A stretch of DNA of 64,000 nucleotides, from contig CP014771.1 in NCBI GenBank assembly GCA_001596155.1, positions 5,146,001-5,210,000 on the forward strand, written 5' to 3'. The notes beneath the pieces are model-generated. The model made no database searches. It was not told the origin of the DNA and saw nothing but the letters and a program-made list of their open reading frames with translations. This stretch comes from Hymenobacter psoromatis. GTDB taxonomy: Bacteria > Bacteroidota > Bacteroidia > Cytophagales > Hymenobacteraceae. Below, piece after piece: positions 36,529 to 45,338 of the stretch (its first letter is position 1; each line of letters begins with the position of its first letter). The translations under genes and the position numbers were made by a program.

Positions 36529-37320
36529 ATGACCTTTTTTGTATTTTTTCGCGCAATAGCAGTCTTGCTGTTGCTGCTTTGTCTGGCACCACTGGCCCAG
36601 GCCCAATCCGACCAGCTCAACCTGGAAGGGGGCTTCGGCACCCGCCTGGAAGATGCCTACGCCACGGCCTACGGTAACCGCGAGCTGCAACTGCCCGTGA
36701 CGTACCGGCGCAGCCGCGACGGCCGCAACCTGGTGCAGTACGTCCCCACGCTCGAAATCGGGCCGTTTCGTAACACCCAGTTTTCGGTGGGCGTGCCCTT
36801 GTACAGCGGTAACGGCGACCGCACGGGCAGCGGCAACGTGCAGTTTAAGGGCCTATATAATTTCAACACCGAGGGCCGGTTCGTGCCGGCGATGGCCGTA
36901 GCCGGCGAGCTGGACCTGAGCACCGGCCGCGACAACTACGGCACGGATTACGCCGGCACGTTTATTCTCACCAAGGGTATTCTGAGCCGGTTGGGCCTGC
37001 ACCGGCTGCACGCCAACCTGCTCTACCGCCGCAACAACCAGCCGCAACTGGTGGCGGAGGGCGGCGAAATCATCGGCGAGCGCCTTGACCGCTTCACGTT
37101 GCTGGTCGGTTATTCCGGGCGCATTTTTCCCCAATCAACGCTCATCGTGGACTTCGTGCGCGAGCAGCTACCCCTGCGTGGCCAGTTAGGCTCGTCGGTA
37201 GAGGCCGGCCTGCGCCGACAGATGAATCCGCGCATGGTCATGTCGGGCGGGGTCGCGGTGGGTGTGGGTACCGATGCGGACAAGTACCGCCTCAACCTGG
37301 CCATTCAGCAGTCGTTCTAA
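36529..37320 (+). CDS. Outer-membrane beta-barrel-like protein
   Basis: A 263-residue protein with signal peptide (VLLLLLCLAPLAQAQ). The mature part has alternating amphipathic strands (FRNTQFSVGVPLYSGNG, GNVQFKGLYNF, STLIVDFVREQL) and ends in a C-terminal Phe after LNLAIQQSF, typical of barrels inserted by BamA. It resembles transporter-like barrels found in metal operons of Bacteroidota. A role as an outer-membrane pore or adaptor for the preceding lipoprotein is inference. Confidence 0.7.
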   Translation: MTFFVFFRAIAVLLLLLCLAPLAQAQSDQLNLEGGFGTRLEDAYATAYGNRELQLPVTYRRSRDGRNLVQYVPTLEIGPFRNTQFSVGVPLYSGNGDRTGSGNVQFKGLYNFNTEGRFVPAMAVAGELDLSTGRDNYGTDYAGTFILTKGILSRLGLHRLHANLLYRRNNQPQLVAEGGEIIGERLDRFTLLVGYSGRIFPQSTLIVDFVREQLPLRGQLGSSVEAGLRRQMNPRMVMSGGVAVGVGTDADKYRLNLAIQQSF

Positions 37321-37381
37321 TGCGCGGCGGCTGGTAGCTAAGACCGGTCGCCGCCTATTTTTCTTCTTAACTCCTTTTTCC

Positions 37382-37900
37382 ATGCTTACCCGTCAATCGC
37401 TGCTACTGTGGTGGGGGCTCACCGTCACGGTGGCCTACCTGCTGACTGAATACTTTGGCCACACGATGGAACACGGCCACCATGCCGTGCTCTATACCTG
37501 GACCGCCGCCATGCTGGTGCCGGTGGCTCTCACGCTGGGGCTGGGCGGCCGGGCCAATGCCTTGGTGTGGGTGTGGGCCGGGGCCACGGTGCTGGCGATG
37601 GTCGAAAACTTCGGAGCCCACGCCTCTGAATCCAAGCCGCTGATGCAGTTCAGCTTTCATACGCTGTGGTTCTTGTTTGGGGCTGTCGGCTTCGCCTACA
37701 CTGCCGCTGTGGTCGAGGGTAGCACCCGCAAGCGGCTCTACGCCGTTGCCGCGCTGCTCAACCTCATCGGAGCAGGTCTGCTGCTGGTCAACCACGACTT
37801 TTTGAAGGGCTACCAGTTTATTGTATTGGCCCTGATTCAGGGCGTGCCGATGCTGCTCGACGTACCGCTGCGCCGACAGCACGAGGCACAGGCGGGGTAG
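37382..37900 (+). CDS. Five-to-six-helix membrane protein, unknown function
   Basis: A 172-residue integral membrane protein. Helices are visible at LLLWWGLTVTVAYLL, AVLYTWTAAMLVPVALTLGL, ALVWVWAGATVLAM, TLWFLFGAVGFAYTA, LYAVAALLNLIGAGLLLV and FIVLALIQGVPMLL. His-rich loops (FGHTMEHGHHA, FGAHASE) on one side could bind metal. No family is recognised. It lies in the same direction as, and 61 bases after, the barrel gene. Confidence 0.65.
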   Translation: MLTRQSLLLWWGLTVTVAYLLTEYFGHTMEHGHHAVLYTWTAAMLVPVALTLGLGGRANALVWVWAGATVLAMVENFGAHASESKPLMQFSFHTLWFLFGAVGFAYTAAVVEGSTRKRLYAVAALLNLIGAGLLLVNHDFLKGYQFIVLALIQGVPMLLDVPLRRQHEAQAG

Positions 37901-37953
37901 GAGGCCGGCTCGGCTGACTTTTTCCTGTTCGTTTATATTTCATCGATTCACTC

Positions 37954-38295
37954 ATGGCCATTCAATTCATTTTCGCCCCCGACCTGCTGGCTTCCCTGCG
38001 CTGGTACGCTGATGTGCTCAACCTGCCCGAAGAGGCTATGCAAGCCGACCCGCCCACGCTCCAGGTACCCGGTGCCGACACGCTGGTATTCTCCACGCAG
38101 GGCCGGCCGGGGTCGCACGTTCTCCCGGTTGGTTCGGCCGCTACCGCCCGGCAGCGGTTTGAGCACCGCCCGCTGGTACCGGGCGAAAATCAGGGGCGGA
38201 TAGTGGCGGCCGGCCCCGGTCACCTCTCCCTGATTGACCCGGCCAACAACCAACTCACGCTCCTGGAGCCGGACAGCGGGGGGCTAACCTCCTGA
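37954..38295 (+). CDS. VOC/glyoxalase-like single-domain protein
   Basis: A 113-residue protein. IQFIFAPDLLASLRWYADVL, LVFSTQGRPGSH and LSLIDPANNQLTLLEP follow the beta-alpha-beta-beta-beta pattern of vicinal-oxygen-chelate domains. Metal ligands are not clear. The substrate is unknown; such proteins sometimes bind antibiotics or metals. Confidence 0.6.
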   Translation: MAIQFIFAPDLLASLRWYADVLNLPEEAMQADPPTLQVPGADTLVFSTQGRPGSHVLPVGSAATARQRFEHRPLVPGENQGRIVAAGPGHLSLIDPANNQLTLLEPDSGGLTS

Positions 38296-38389
38296 ATACC
38301 AGGCTTTAAAGCGCCGGCCTACGGATTAGGCAGATTCCTTGGCAGTCAAGCCAACACACTTCTCTCTTCTAATCTATTTTTTCGTCCTA

Positions 38390-38860
38390 ATGGAACACAA
38401 AACCCCTTACTCCCGCTTTTTTCTGATGCTGGGCACCTCCCTGGTGGCCATGTACGCCGTGATGTACCTGAACGTCTACGAGTGGGACCACGTGTATTTC
38501 AGCCTCACCCGCGTATATATGGCCCTGCTCATGCTAGTGCCGATGACCCTGATTATGATGGGTTTTATGTGGAGTATGTACCCTAACAAGCAGGGCAACG
38601 CCCTGATTATGGGGGGTAGCCTAGTAGCCTTCGTGGTGGTCATCATTATGGTGCGCTCCCAAACCTTTATTGGCGACACACTCTGGATGAAGGCCATGAT
38701 TCCGCACCACTCCATTGCCATCATGGTCAGCAAGCGTGCGGATATCAAGGACCCGGAGGTGCGCCAGCTGGCCGACAGCATCATTGCGGCCCAAGAGCGC
38801 GAAATTAAGCAGATGCAGCGGATGCTGGCCCGGCTGGAACGGGCGCGGGTCGCGCAGTAG
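38390..38860 (+). CDS. DUF305-type membrane protein
   Basis: A 156-residue protein with three N-terminal membrane helices (FFLMLGTSLVAMYAVMYL, MALLMLVPMTLIMMGFMW, ALIMGGSLVAFVVVIIMV). The DUF305 core follows: MKAMIPHHSIAIMVSKRA and a long amphipathic helix with EREIKQMQRML. DUF305 proteins often accompany copper-resistance genes. HH and Met residues on the helical core are possible copper ligands. ATG 38390 places the first helix directly at the N-terminus. Confidence 0.8.
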   Translation: MEHKTPYSRFFLMLGTSLVAMYAVMYLNVYEWDHVYFSLTRVYMALLMLVPMTLIMMGFMWSMYPNKQGNALIMGGSLVAFVVVIIMVRSQTFIGDTLWMKAMIPHHSIAIMVSKRADIKDPEVRQLADSIIAAQEREIKQMQRMLARLERARVAQ

Positions 38861-39099
38861 CCAGCGTCATCCGGGGGCAGACCCGGAAACAGCGCCAGTA
38901 GTTAGGGGATTATGGTCAACCGAAAAACCGGGGTAAGTAGCTAATAATCTGCGCGCTCTGCTGGTTTGCGCCGTTATTCTTGAGGTGCTGACAGGGGCGG
39001 ATAAGTTATTGATTGATGTTACGCAAGGCTCATCCACCCGGACCGTGCGCGAGCTAAAGCCGAGGGCATCACCAAGCTGGCCATGCGCTCGGGCGATAG

Positions 39100-39239
39100 A
39101 GAAGAGACACGCGGGTACGATGTGGGAAGCGGTGTTTGCCGACGTGGGCGTGGCTTTGCTGGCCATTTTGAACGCCGTGCTCATTCGGCGCATGAATCTT
39201 CTCTCGCCTCCCACCTTGCCGCTGGCCGCCAACCGATAG
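39100..39239 (+). pseudogene. C-terminal fragment of a heavy-metal P-type ATPase
   Basis: The frame reads MWEAVFADVGVALLAILNAV, the last membrane helix region of CadA/ZntA-type ATPases, then a short tail to the stop at 39239. Nothing of the rest of the pump is present upstream. It is a relic of a deleted gene. Confidence 0.65.
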
Positions 39240-39281
39240 CCTCGACTTGCCTGCCGCGTCTTTCGCCTAATACCAGTACCC

Positions 39282-39486
39282 ATGATTTTACCCTTACTGC
39301 TCCTACCCCCCGCCGCGCCGGCGGCCCTGGCCTGGACCACGATTCTGCTGTTTTCGCTGCTGCCCGCCGTGGTGATGGTGGGGGGCGGTAGTGGCCGTGC
39401 AGCGCCCGCCGGGGCCGGCGCTGCGCCATTCTGCATTTCGCGGCCGGCGTGGTGTTCTCGGTAGTGGCCGTGGAACTCATCCCCGC
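39282..39486 (+). pseudogene. N-terminal fragment of a ZIP-family metal transporter
   Basis: From ATG 39282 the frame reads a hydrophobic stretch (WTTILLFSLLPAVVMVGGG). After a frame change it continues VVAVQRPPGPALRHSILHFA and FSVVAVELIPAQ, the first helices of a ZIP transporter. It then runs directly into HYC_CC_PP-like sequence at 39487. The complementary C-terminal ZIP half is found at 56518-56896, not joined to it. Confidence 0.6.
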
Positions 39487-39716
39487 GCAGCTAAAGCTGC
39501 CAGTGCTGGTAGCCGTGTCCGCGCCGCCCGCGTTGCGCCTGGCTCACCGCTCGCTTACCCCCACCTACCCGGCCGATGAGCCGGCCGCAACGCCGTGATT
39601 GGCAACTACTGCCCCGCCGCCCGCCTGCCCCGCCTACGTGCGGAGCCATGCCTTTTTGGTTTAGCTTCTGGGTGTTACTTTATGCTCCCGGTCCGTCGGC
39701 CGTGGGACTTTCGTGC
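39487..39716 (+). pseudogene. Partial diverged duplicate of the HYC_CC_PP gene at 57111
   Basis: These bases parallel 57327-57556. The encoded block LKLPVLVAVSAPPALRLAH, TYPADEPAATP and CPAYVRSHAF aligns with the second half of the 57111 protein. A stop after AATP breaks it, and even the following noncoding bases (TTTAGCTTCTGGGTGTTACT) match. The N-terminal half with the HFC and CC motifs is missing. Confidence 0.75.
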
Positions 39717-39860
39717 GTGCGGCTGGGCACGGCCGGCGCGGTGCCCGTGCTCGGCGGCTTGCGGCCCGGCGACCGGCTGGCCGGGGCCTACCTGCTGCAA
39801 GGCGAATTCACCCTGCGCCAGGGAGCCGGCGACGACTACATGAGTGGCCTGGCCAGGTAG
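39717..39860 (+). pseudogene. C-terminal fragment of an RND adaptor-like protein
   Basis: The frame reads [20 protein letters not shown], then [12 protein letters not shown] and stops at 39858-39860. The VLxGLxxGDxVxxxGAxLL pattern is that of the end of CusB/CzcB-type adaptors. It lies directly after the HYC duplicate and has no start or upstream domains. Confidence 0.5.
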
Positions 39861-39934
39861 CGCCTCAATTGATTTCATCACCTCCGTTTCGGGCTGCGGT
39901 TCAGCCCTGTGTCTTCCTTTTTTTCAACAATCCC

Positions 39935-40183
39935 ATGAGTAAGTTCCTCACCTACGGCCTGGCCCTGGCCAGTCTGACCCTATTTGCCACCGGCTGCTCC
40001 GACAACAAGAGCCCCACCGAAACCACCACGGCTACCCCCGTCACTGCGGCCGCCCCCCCCGACAGCACCGCCGTACCCGCTGGCCTGGCTACCCAGTACA
40101 CCTGCCCCATGCACCCCGAAGTGGTGGCCGACCAGCCCGGCAAGTGCCCGAAGTGCGGCATGAACCTGGTGGTGAAAAAGTAA
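39935..40183 (+). CDS. Small lipoprotein with heavy-metal-binding domain
   Basis: An 82-residue lipoprotein. The signal peptide ends in [10 protein letters not shown], followed by a Thr/Pro-rich tether of about 25 residues. The C-terminal domain is [13 protein letters not shown], then [11 protein letters not shown]. The whole mature protein is one tethered metal-binding head. It is related to the domains at 24073, 62149 and 63518 and probably buffers periplasmic copper. Confidence 0.85.
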   Translation: MSKFLTYGLALASLTLFATGCSDNKSPTETTTATPVTAAAPPDSTAVPAGLATQYTCPMHPEVVADQPGKCPKCGMNLVVKK

Positions 40184-40293
40184 ATTGACGGAGAAGGAGT
40201 CACTTTTATATTATTATTGAGGTCATAAATTTAACTTCATGCACTCTCATAAAGTAATATTTCTCTCATCTGGTGCTGCCCGCCGTGCCCGTC

Positions 40294-40389
40294 GTAGCCG
40301 ATATGGTCCCCGACGACGTGGGCCAGTAGGCCTACCACTGCCACACGAGCAACCACGCGGCGGCGGGTATGGCCACTTTTATGCGGTAA
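40294..40389 (+). pseudogene. C-terminal fragment of a multicopper oxidase
   Basis: The frame reads VADMVPDDVGQ, stop, AYHCHTSNHAAAGMATFMR. The HCHxxxHxxxGM block is the type 1/type 3 copper site found at the end of multicopper oxidases. An in-frame TAG and the lack of anything upstream show it is a relic. It is not a piece of the intact oxidase at 40615, whose motif reads HCHILYHLTSGM. Confidence 0.6.
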
Positions 40390-40411
40390 ATCCGTAATTA
40401 GTCCTATAAAG

Positions 40412-40464
40412 CGTAAAACAGCAAGTCTGGTAGTCGACTTGACTTCCAGGCTTGCTGTTTTACG
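40412..40464. terminator. Long hairpin, likely terminator
   Basis: The 19-base arms CGTAAAACAGCAAGTCTGG and CCAGGCTTGCTGTTTTACG pair with one mismatch around a 15-base loop. It lies about 150 bases after the end of the oxidase gene (minus strand). Confidence 0.7.
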
Positions 40465-40614
40465 TTTGGTTGGTAGGCACGCGAAGTCGCCGGCTTTTCT
40501 GTGTTTATCAGCACCTGGCAGTGGCTGCGGAATGGCTCACGCAGCCAATAAGCTTACCGCTGATGGGTCCTTCGCTGGTGAACACTATCAAATTGAAGCC
40601 AGCCCGGAAGACCG

Positions 40615-43164
40615 CTAAAACCGCACCCTCAGGCCGCCACCGCCGCCAAAGCGGTTATCGTAGCTACCCATCAGCGAGAAGTTGCGGGAGAGCATATACT
40701 CTAGCCCGCTGTTCCAGACTACTTGCTTGGAGAAGTTGCGGTTGTTTTCCAGCTTGTTTACCCACCCAAAGTCAACCTGGTACTCATAATAGCCGAACGC
40801 CAGCAGTCGGGGGAAAATCATAATCTCGCGGCCCAGGCTGATGCGGGGGCGCAGCTGGTTGTCGATACGGGCATCGAGGCTGAACAGGTAGGGCGTCAGG
40901 AAGCGCAGGCCGACTACGGCCGTCGTGGTGGTTTTAATCACCACCTTGCCGTTCACCTGTTCTGTGGCGGGCGACATCATTCGTTTCCGGAAGTTCTCTA
41001 CGTTTACGCCCCCAAACACGCGCAGGTAGTCGTAGAGGTAACGCTCGTAGGTAGCCTCCGTTTCCATATTGCGGTTCCAGCCGTTCTCCACGCTCAGGTT
41101 AAACTGGTTGCGGATGTTGGACGATACAAGGTTCAACGTGCCCATGTGCGAGGCGGCGTCGAGCAGGCCCCAGGTATAGTACTTATCAGTCTCGTGTAGT
41201 AGTTTGCTCACCGGTGAGCCCTTCAGGCGCGGGTCGCGGGGCGTATCGTAGCTCACGATGCGGGCCATGCCACTGGTGAGGTGGTAGAGAATGTGGCAGT
41301 GCAGAAACCAGTCACCCGACTCATCGCCCAGCACCTCAATCGTGACCTGCTTCATGGGCGGCACGTTCACGACGTTCTTCAAAGGTGAGTACTCGCCGTT
41401 TTCGTTGATGACCCGGAAAAAGTGCCCGTGCAGGTGCATGGGGTGGTGCATCATCGTCAGGTTGTTGTAGGAAATACGCGTAACCTGGTTGCGCCGAATC
41501 GGGATTTTATCGGCCGATTTCAGGGGCACGCCGTTCATGCTCCAGACGTAGCGTTGCATGTTGCCGGTGAGGTTGAGCAGCACGTTATGCACGGGTAGGC
41601 TGTCGGCGTAGGCCGTCCGCTTTAGCGCGCGCAGGTAGTCGTAGTTGTACTCCGAAAACATGTCCATGCCGCCCATGCCGGCCATCTTCTTGTCGCCGCC
41701 CATGTCCATGCCGGCCATCTTCTTGTCACCACTCATGTCCATGCCGGCCATTTTCTTGTCGCCGCTCATCGACATATCGTGTCCGGCGTGAGCCGTGTCA
41801 GCGGCCATCTTCGTGCCATCCATCTTCATGCCGGCCATATCGGGCTTAGATGAAGTCGGCTGGTCGCCCATCTTCATGCCGGCCATTTTCTTATCGCCGC
41901 TCATGTCCATGCCAGCCATCTTCTTGTCGCCATCCATATCTATGCCGCCCATTTTCTGGCCGCCGCTCATATCCATGCCAGCCATTTTCTTGTCGCCGCT
42001 CATGTCCATGCCGCCCATGTCCCCTTTTTTATCCTTTTTGCCCATCTGCATGCCCCAGTTGGCTTTCATCTGCTGAGGGTCAACGTGGTTGGGCCGGAAC
42101 TTGAGGGCCGGCGCGCCCATGCGCATGTCCATCTTGGCCATCTGCTGCATGAGCGCGATTTTATCGGGCCGGACCAGCACCGGGCCAGCCACTACCGGGC
42201 CCGTGCCCAGGTAGGCCACGGTAGTGCCCGAACCGTCCTGGGCCATTGCCCGCAGCTCCAGCTTACCGGTGGGCGGAATGGTCACCAGAAAATCGTAGGT
42301 TTCGGCCACCGCGATGAACGTCTTGCTGTGCTTGACCGGCACCACGTCTTGTCCGTCAGAAGCAACCAGCAGCGGGTCACCGCCCAGGCTCGTCCAGAAC
42401 TGGGTCGAGGCCGAGCCGTTGACGACGCGCAGGCGCACCCGCTCGCCGGGCTTCAGGTCCGGATACTGCTGTTCCGGCTGGCCATTGACCAGGAAGGCAT
42501 TATAGTACACGTCGGCGATGCCGAAGGCATTCATGCGCTGTTTCCAGAAGTTGAGCTGCGCCCCGAAGGCCCCGCGGGCAATTACGCGGTTGAGCGGCGT
42601 GGCCGTGCCCTTGGCGATGTTGTACCAGTCGGTGCCCCGCTTGAGGTAGCGCAGCACGTTTTTGGGCTTCTGATTGGTCCAGTCCGAGAATACCACTACC
42701 AATTCCTTGTCATACTTCAGACGTTCCTGCTTGGCCTCAATGACGATAGCCCCAAATTCCCCGCTCTGCTCCTGTAGCATCGTGTGCGAGTGGTACCAGT
42801 AAGTGCCGGCCTGCTTGAGGGGAAACTGGTATTTCTGGGTCTGGCCCGGCTCAATGGGCGGCGTGTTGAGGTAGGGTACGCCGTCGTAGAAGTTGGGCAC
42901 CAGCAGGCCATGCCAATGCACCGACGTTGCTACGGACATCTCGTTCTTGACGTAGATAACGGCGTAGTCACCCTCCGTGAAGTGCAACGTAGGACCAGGA
43001 ACGCTACCGTTGACGGTCATACCCATCACGGGCTTGCCCGCCTTGTTCACCATCTCCTCCCGCATAGTCAGGCGGTACACGGTCGTATCGGTCTGGGCCC
43101 CGGCCGGCCGGACCATGAGCAACAGGCCGATTACAGCCAGGATTTTACTAAAAGTAGAAGTCAT
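40615..43164 (-). CDS. Multicopper oxidase with Met-rich repeats and a C-terminal beta-barrel-like segment
   Basis: An 849-residue protein with a signal peptide. Cupredoxin domains carry the copper sites SVHWHGLL, WYHSHTMLQ, HHPMHLHGHFF and WFLHCHILYHLTSGM, so it should oxidise Cu(I) to Cu(II) (CopA/CueO role). Residues about 368-501 are an insertion of repeated KKMAGMDMSGD-type units, up to a dozen Met-rich motifs. After the last copper site, about 190 residues (TWGLLDAASHMGTLNL, FLTPYLFSLDARID, LLAFGYYEYQVDF, ending GGGGGLRVRF) resemble the outer-membrane protein CopB. That makes it a possible CopA-CopB fusion, anchored in the outer membrane. Confidence 0.88.
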   Translation of the reverse strand: MTSTFSKILAVIGLLLMVRPAGAQTDTTVYRLTMREEMVNKAGKPVMGMTVNGSVPGPTLHFTEGDYAVIYVKNEMSVATSVHWHGLLVPNFYDGVPYLNTPPIEPGQTQKYQFPLKQAGTYWYHSHTMLQEQSGEFGAIVIEAKQERLKYDKELVVVFSDWTNQKPKNVLRYLKRGTDWYNIAKGTATPLNRVIARGAFGAQLNFWKQRMNAFGIADVYYNAFLVNGQPEQQYPDLKPGERVRLRVVNGSASTQFWTSLGGDPLLVASDGQDVVPVKHSKTFIAVAETYDFLVTIPPTGKLELRAMAQDGSGTTVAYLGTGPVVAGPVLVRPDKIALMQQMAKMDMRMGAPALKFRPNHVDPQQMKANWGMQMGKKDKKGDMGGMDMSGDKKMAGMDMSGGQKMGGIDMDGDKKMAGMDMSGDKKMAGMKMGDQPTSSKPDMAGMKMDGTKMAADTAHAGHDMSMSGDKKMAGMDMSGDKKMAGMDMGGDKKMAGMGGMDMFSEYNYDYLRALKRTAYADSLPVHNVLLNLTGNMQRYVWSMNGVPLKSADKIPIRRNQVTRISYNNLTMMHHPMHLHGHFFRVINENGEYSPLKNVVNVPPMKQVTIEVLGDESGDWFLHCHILYHLTSGMARIVSYDTPRDPRLKGSPVSKLLHETDKYYTWGLLDAASHMGTLNLVSSNIRNQFNLSVENGWNRNMETEATYERYLYDYLRVFGGVNVENFRKRMMSPATEQVNGKVVIKTTTTAVVGLRFLTPYLFSLDARIDNQLRPRISLGREIMIFPRLLAFGYYEYQVDFGWVNKLENNRNFSKQVVWNSGLEYMLSRNFSLMGSYDNRFGGGGGLRVRF
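41660..42030. repeat. Imperfect tandem repeats encoding KKMAGMDMSGD units
   Basis: Units of about 33 bases (minus strand GACAAGAAGATGGCCGGCAT) repeat imperfectly across the middle of the oxidase gene. They encode Met/Asp/Lys copper-binding repeats. Repetition at DNA level makes unit number likely to vary between strains. Confidence 0.75.
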
Positions 43165-43961
43165 TACGAAAATTATTTAATGGCCCAGAAGGCCCACCAG
43201 CTACCGGAAATAACCGGCGCTGACCTATGCAATGGATTGGGTTTCTGTTACTCTCTCCGGGAGAATACAGTTTGGTGCGATTACGCAGCCGACTTGCATA
43301 ATTTGCGGAGGACAGGTTAACTGCCAGGCCACAGCTAGTGCATTCTTCACGGCTGCTTAACCCGGATTGTGGAGTAGAAAGAAGGCTAAAAAAGCTATTT
43401 CAGAGAGAAAGAGCTACGTCCCTTCAGGTGCTTCGTCACGCAACAGCAGTCCTCGTCGCCGCTTGCTACCCATGCTGCTCTCAACGACGTCCGCATTACC
43501 CGAAAGAAAGCAGGGTTTTAGCATTCGCCTCATGCTAGTTGCTTGCGCTGTAGTAGAACAGACTGTAGCAACGCGGAAGTTTCATCAAAAACACTTTTGC
43601 GTTGCCCAGCGTCATTGGGGCGATAAGCATTAGTCGCCCTCTGGCGCGGGGGTAGTAACGACAGCCACGGGGTCGCCCGATATCTGGGTAGAGTCCGGCG
43701 GTCCGGTACTCCTTGCGGCTGCGTTGGGGAAGGCACCGAATAAGGAGCCTGGTAATAGAGAGTGATAAGGAGTGGGATAGTCAGGGCAGAAGGTCATCGG
43801 CACCGGGGCTGCTGGTAATAGCCGAATACCGGAGGCCCATGCTCTTACACACGGGTACGCCTCCCAGGGCAGGGTAGAAGCCGCGTGACCGCGATTAACC
43901 TTGCGTTTCTTGTGAACCAGTAGGCATGAAAATATTTTGTACTATTACGAGGCAACACAAC
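43165..43961. other. Gap between the oxidase and the complex-I-like operon
   Basis: About 800 bases without a convincing gene. It includes a CTTGCATAAT element at 43293. A 68-codon minus-strand frame (43530-43736) has no recognisable product. GC-rich stretches near 43780-43900 may hold relics but no family was identified. Confidence 0.5.
43293..43302 (+). promoter_or_regulatory. CTTGCATAAT element (exact)
   Basis: An exact copy, context GACTTGCATAATTTGCGG, 129 bases upstream of the oxidase start and pointing away from that gene. Confidence 0.6.
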
Positions 43962-45338
43962 TCAGAAAAAGGTCTGCGCCGCCAGCGTGAGCCCCAGCGT
44001 AACCAGCAGGCAGGCCACGACGACCGTGCGGATTTCCCAGGCGGGTGCCAGCGGCGCTGGTGGGCCGCCGGGCGCGGCGAAGTACATGGCCACGATAATC
44101 CGGCTGTACACGGCCAGCGCGATGGCGCTGTTGAGCACGGCGATAACGGCCAGCCAGGTGTAGCCGGCCGCCATTGCCGACTCGAACAGCAGCAGCTTGC
44201 CCGTGAACCCGGCCAGGGGCGGGATGCCGACCAGCGAGAACAGGAAGACCGTCATGGCCAGGCCCGTGAAGATGCGCGTGGTGCCGAGGCGCTTAAAATC
44301 AGCCAGCGTGCGGCCGGTGTGCAGCACGATGGCAAACGCGCCCGTGTTCATGGCGGCATAGGCAGCGGCGAATACCACCAGGGCCGGCAACGCCATCGCC
44401 CCGCGCACCCCCACCAGGGGCAGCAGAAAATACCCGGCCTGCGCTACCGTGGAGTAGGCCAGCAGGCGCACCACGTTGGTTTGCAGCAGGGCCAGCACGT
44501 TACCGAAAGTCATCGACGCCACGGCCAGCAGGGCCAGCACCAGCGGCCAGTCCACCGCGGTGGCGGGCAGCGACCGGCACACCTGCGCCAGCCCGAAAAA
44601 GGCCCCAATCTTGGGCACCACCGACAGGTAGGCGGCCACCGACACCGGGGTCCCCTCCAGCGTGTCGGGCGTCCAGAAGTGGAAGGGAAATACCGACGCC
44701 GCGTACCCCAGGCCGGTGAGGAGGGCCACGAAGCCGAACGCCAGCAGCGGCGCGGGCAGGTTGGGCTGGCTCAGCGCTCTCAACAGGGTGCTGCCCGTGA
44801 TACCCACCCAGTAGCTCAGCCCAAAAACCAGGATGGCCGTCGTGACGGTGCCGTAGATGAAGTACTTCAGCGCGCCCTCGGTGCCGGCCTCGGTTTTGGC
44901 GTAGGCCGCCAGGGCAAAGCCGCTCAGGCTGGTCATGAGCAGGCCCAGCACGAGCAGCATCACGTCGCCGCTGCCGGCCAGCACCAGCGCCCCCAGCGTG
45001 CCGAAGCAGAGCAGGCTGTAAACGGTGCCTTCGCGCGGAGTGCCGCGCAACTCCTGTCGGGCCAGCAGGCAGCACAGCACCGCAGTCGGACACAGAATCA
45101 GCACGCTCCAGTGGTTGAGCAGCCCGACCCGGAACGTGCCCGAAAACGCCGTGGCCTGCACCGCCAGCCGGCCGGCGCTCACCACCGTGGCCGCCCCCAG
45201 GCCCACGGCCACGGTGGCCAGGCCCGCCCGTCGCCAGCGCAGCATCTCGGCTACCAGGGCCAGCATGGCCGTCAGCAGCACGATAAGCTGCGGCAGCACC
45301 AGGCGCAGGTCCTGGGCCATGCTCCCGCCGCTATTCAT
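43962..45338 (-). CDS. nuoN: NuoN-like subunit of a complex-I-like operon
   Basis: A 458-residue antiporter-like membrane protein with about 14 helices. GTEGALKYFIYGTVTTAIL, FPFHFWTPDTLEGTPVSVAA and LLAYSTVAQAGYFLLPLVG are the conserved blocks around the lysines of the proton channel. It overlaps nuoM by 8 bases and is the last gene of the operon. In complex I this subunit helps pump protons; here it would form an ion-translocating unit of the reduced complex. Confidence 0.9.
   Translation of the reverse strand: MNSGGSMAQDLRLVLPQLIVLLTAMLALVAEMLRWRRAGLATVAVGLGAATVVSAGRLAVQATAFSGTFRVGLLNHWSVLILCPTAVLCCLLARQELRGTPREGTVYSLLCFGTLGALVLAGSGDVMLLVLGLLMTSLSGFALAAYAKTEAGTEGALKYFIYGTVTTAILVFGLSYWVGITGSTLLRALSQPNLPAPLLAFGFVALLTGLGYAASVFPFHFWTPDTLEGTPVSVAAYLSVVPKIGAFFGLAQVCRSLPATAVDWPLVLALLAVASMTFGNVLALLQTNVVRLLAYSTVAQAGYFLLPLVGVRGAMALPALVVFAAAYAAMNTGAFAIVLHTGRTLADFKRLGTTRIFTGLAMTVFLFSLVGIPPLAGFTGKLLLFESAMAAGYTWLAVIAVLNSAIALAVYSRIIVAMYFAAPGGPPAPLAPAWEIRTVVVACLLVTLGLTLAAQTFF

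Noticed and set aside
41660..42030. Possible CRISPR-like repeat array
   Set aside because: The units are in-frame coding repeats without spacers, inside the oxidase gene.
43780..43900. Possible riboswitch or intron piece in the gap after nuoN
   Set aside because: Some GC-rich pairing was noticed but no conserved riboswitch or intron core could be identified by eye.
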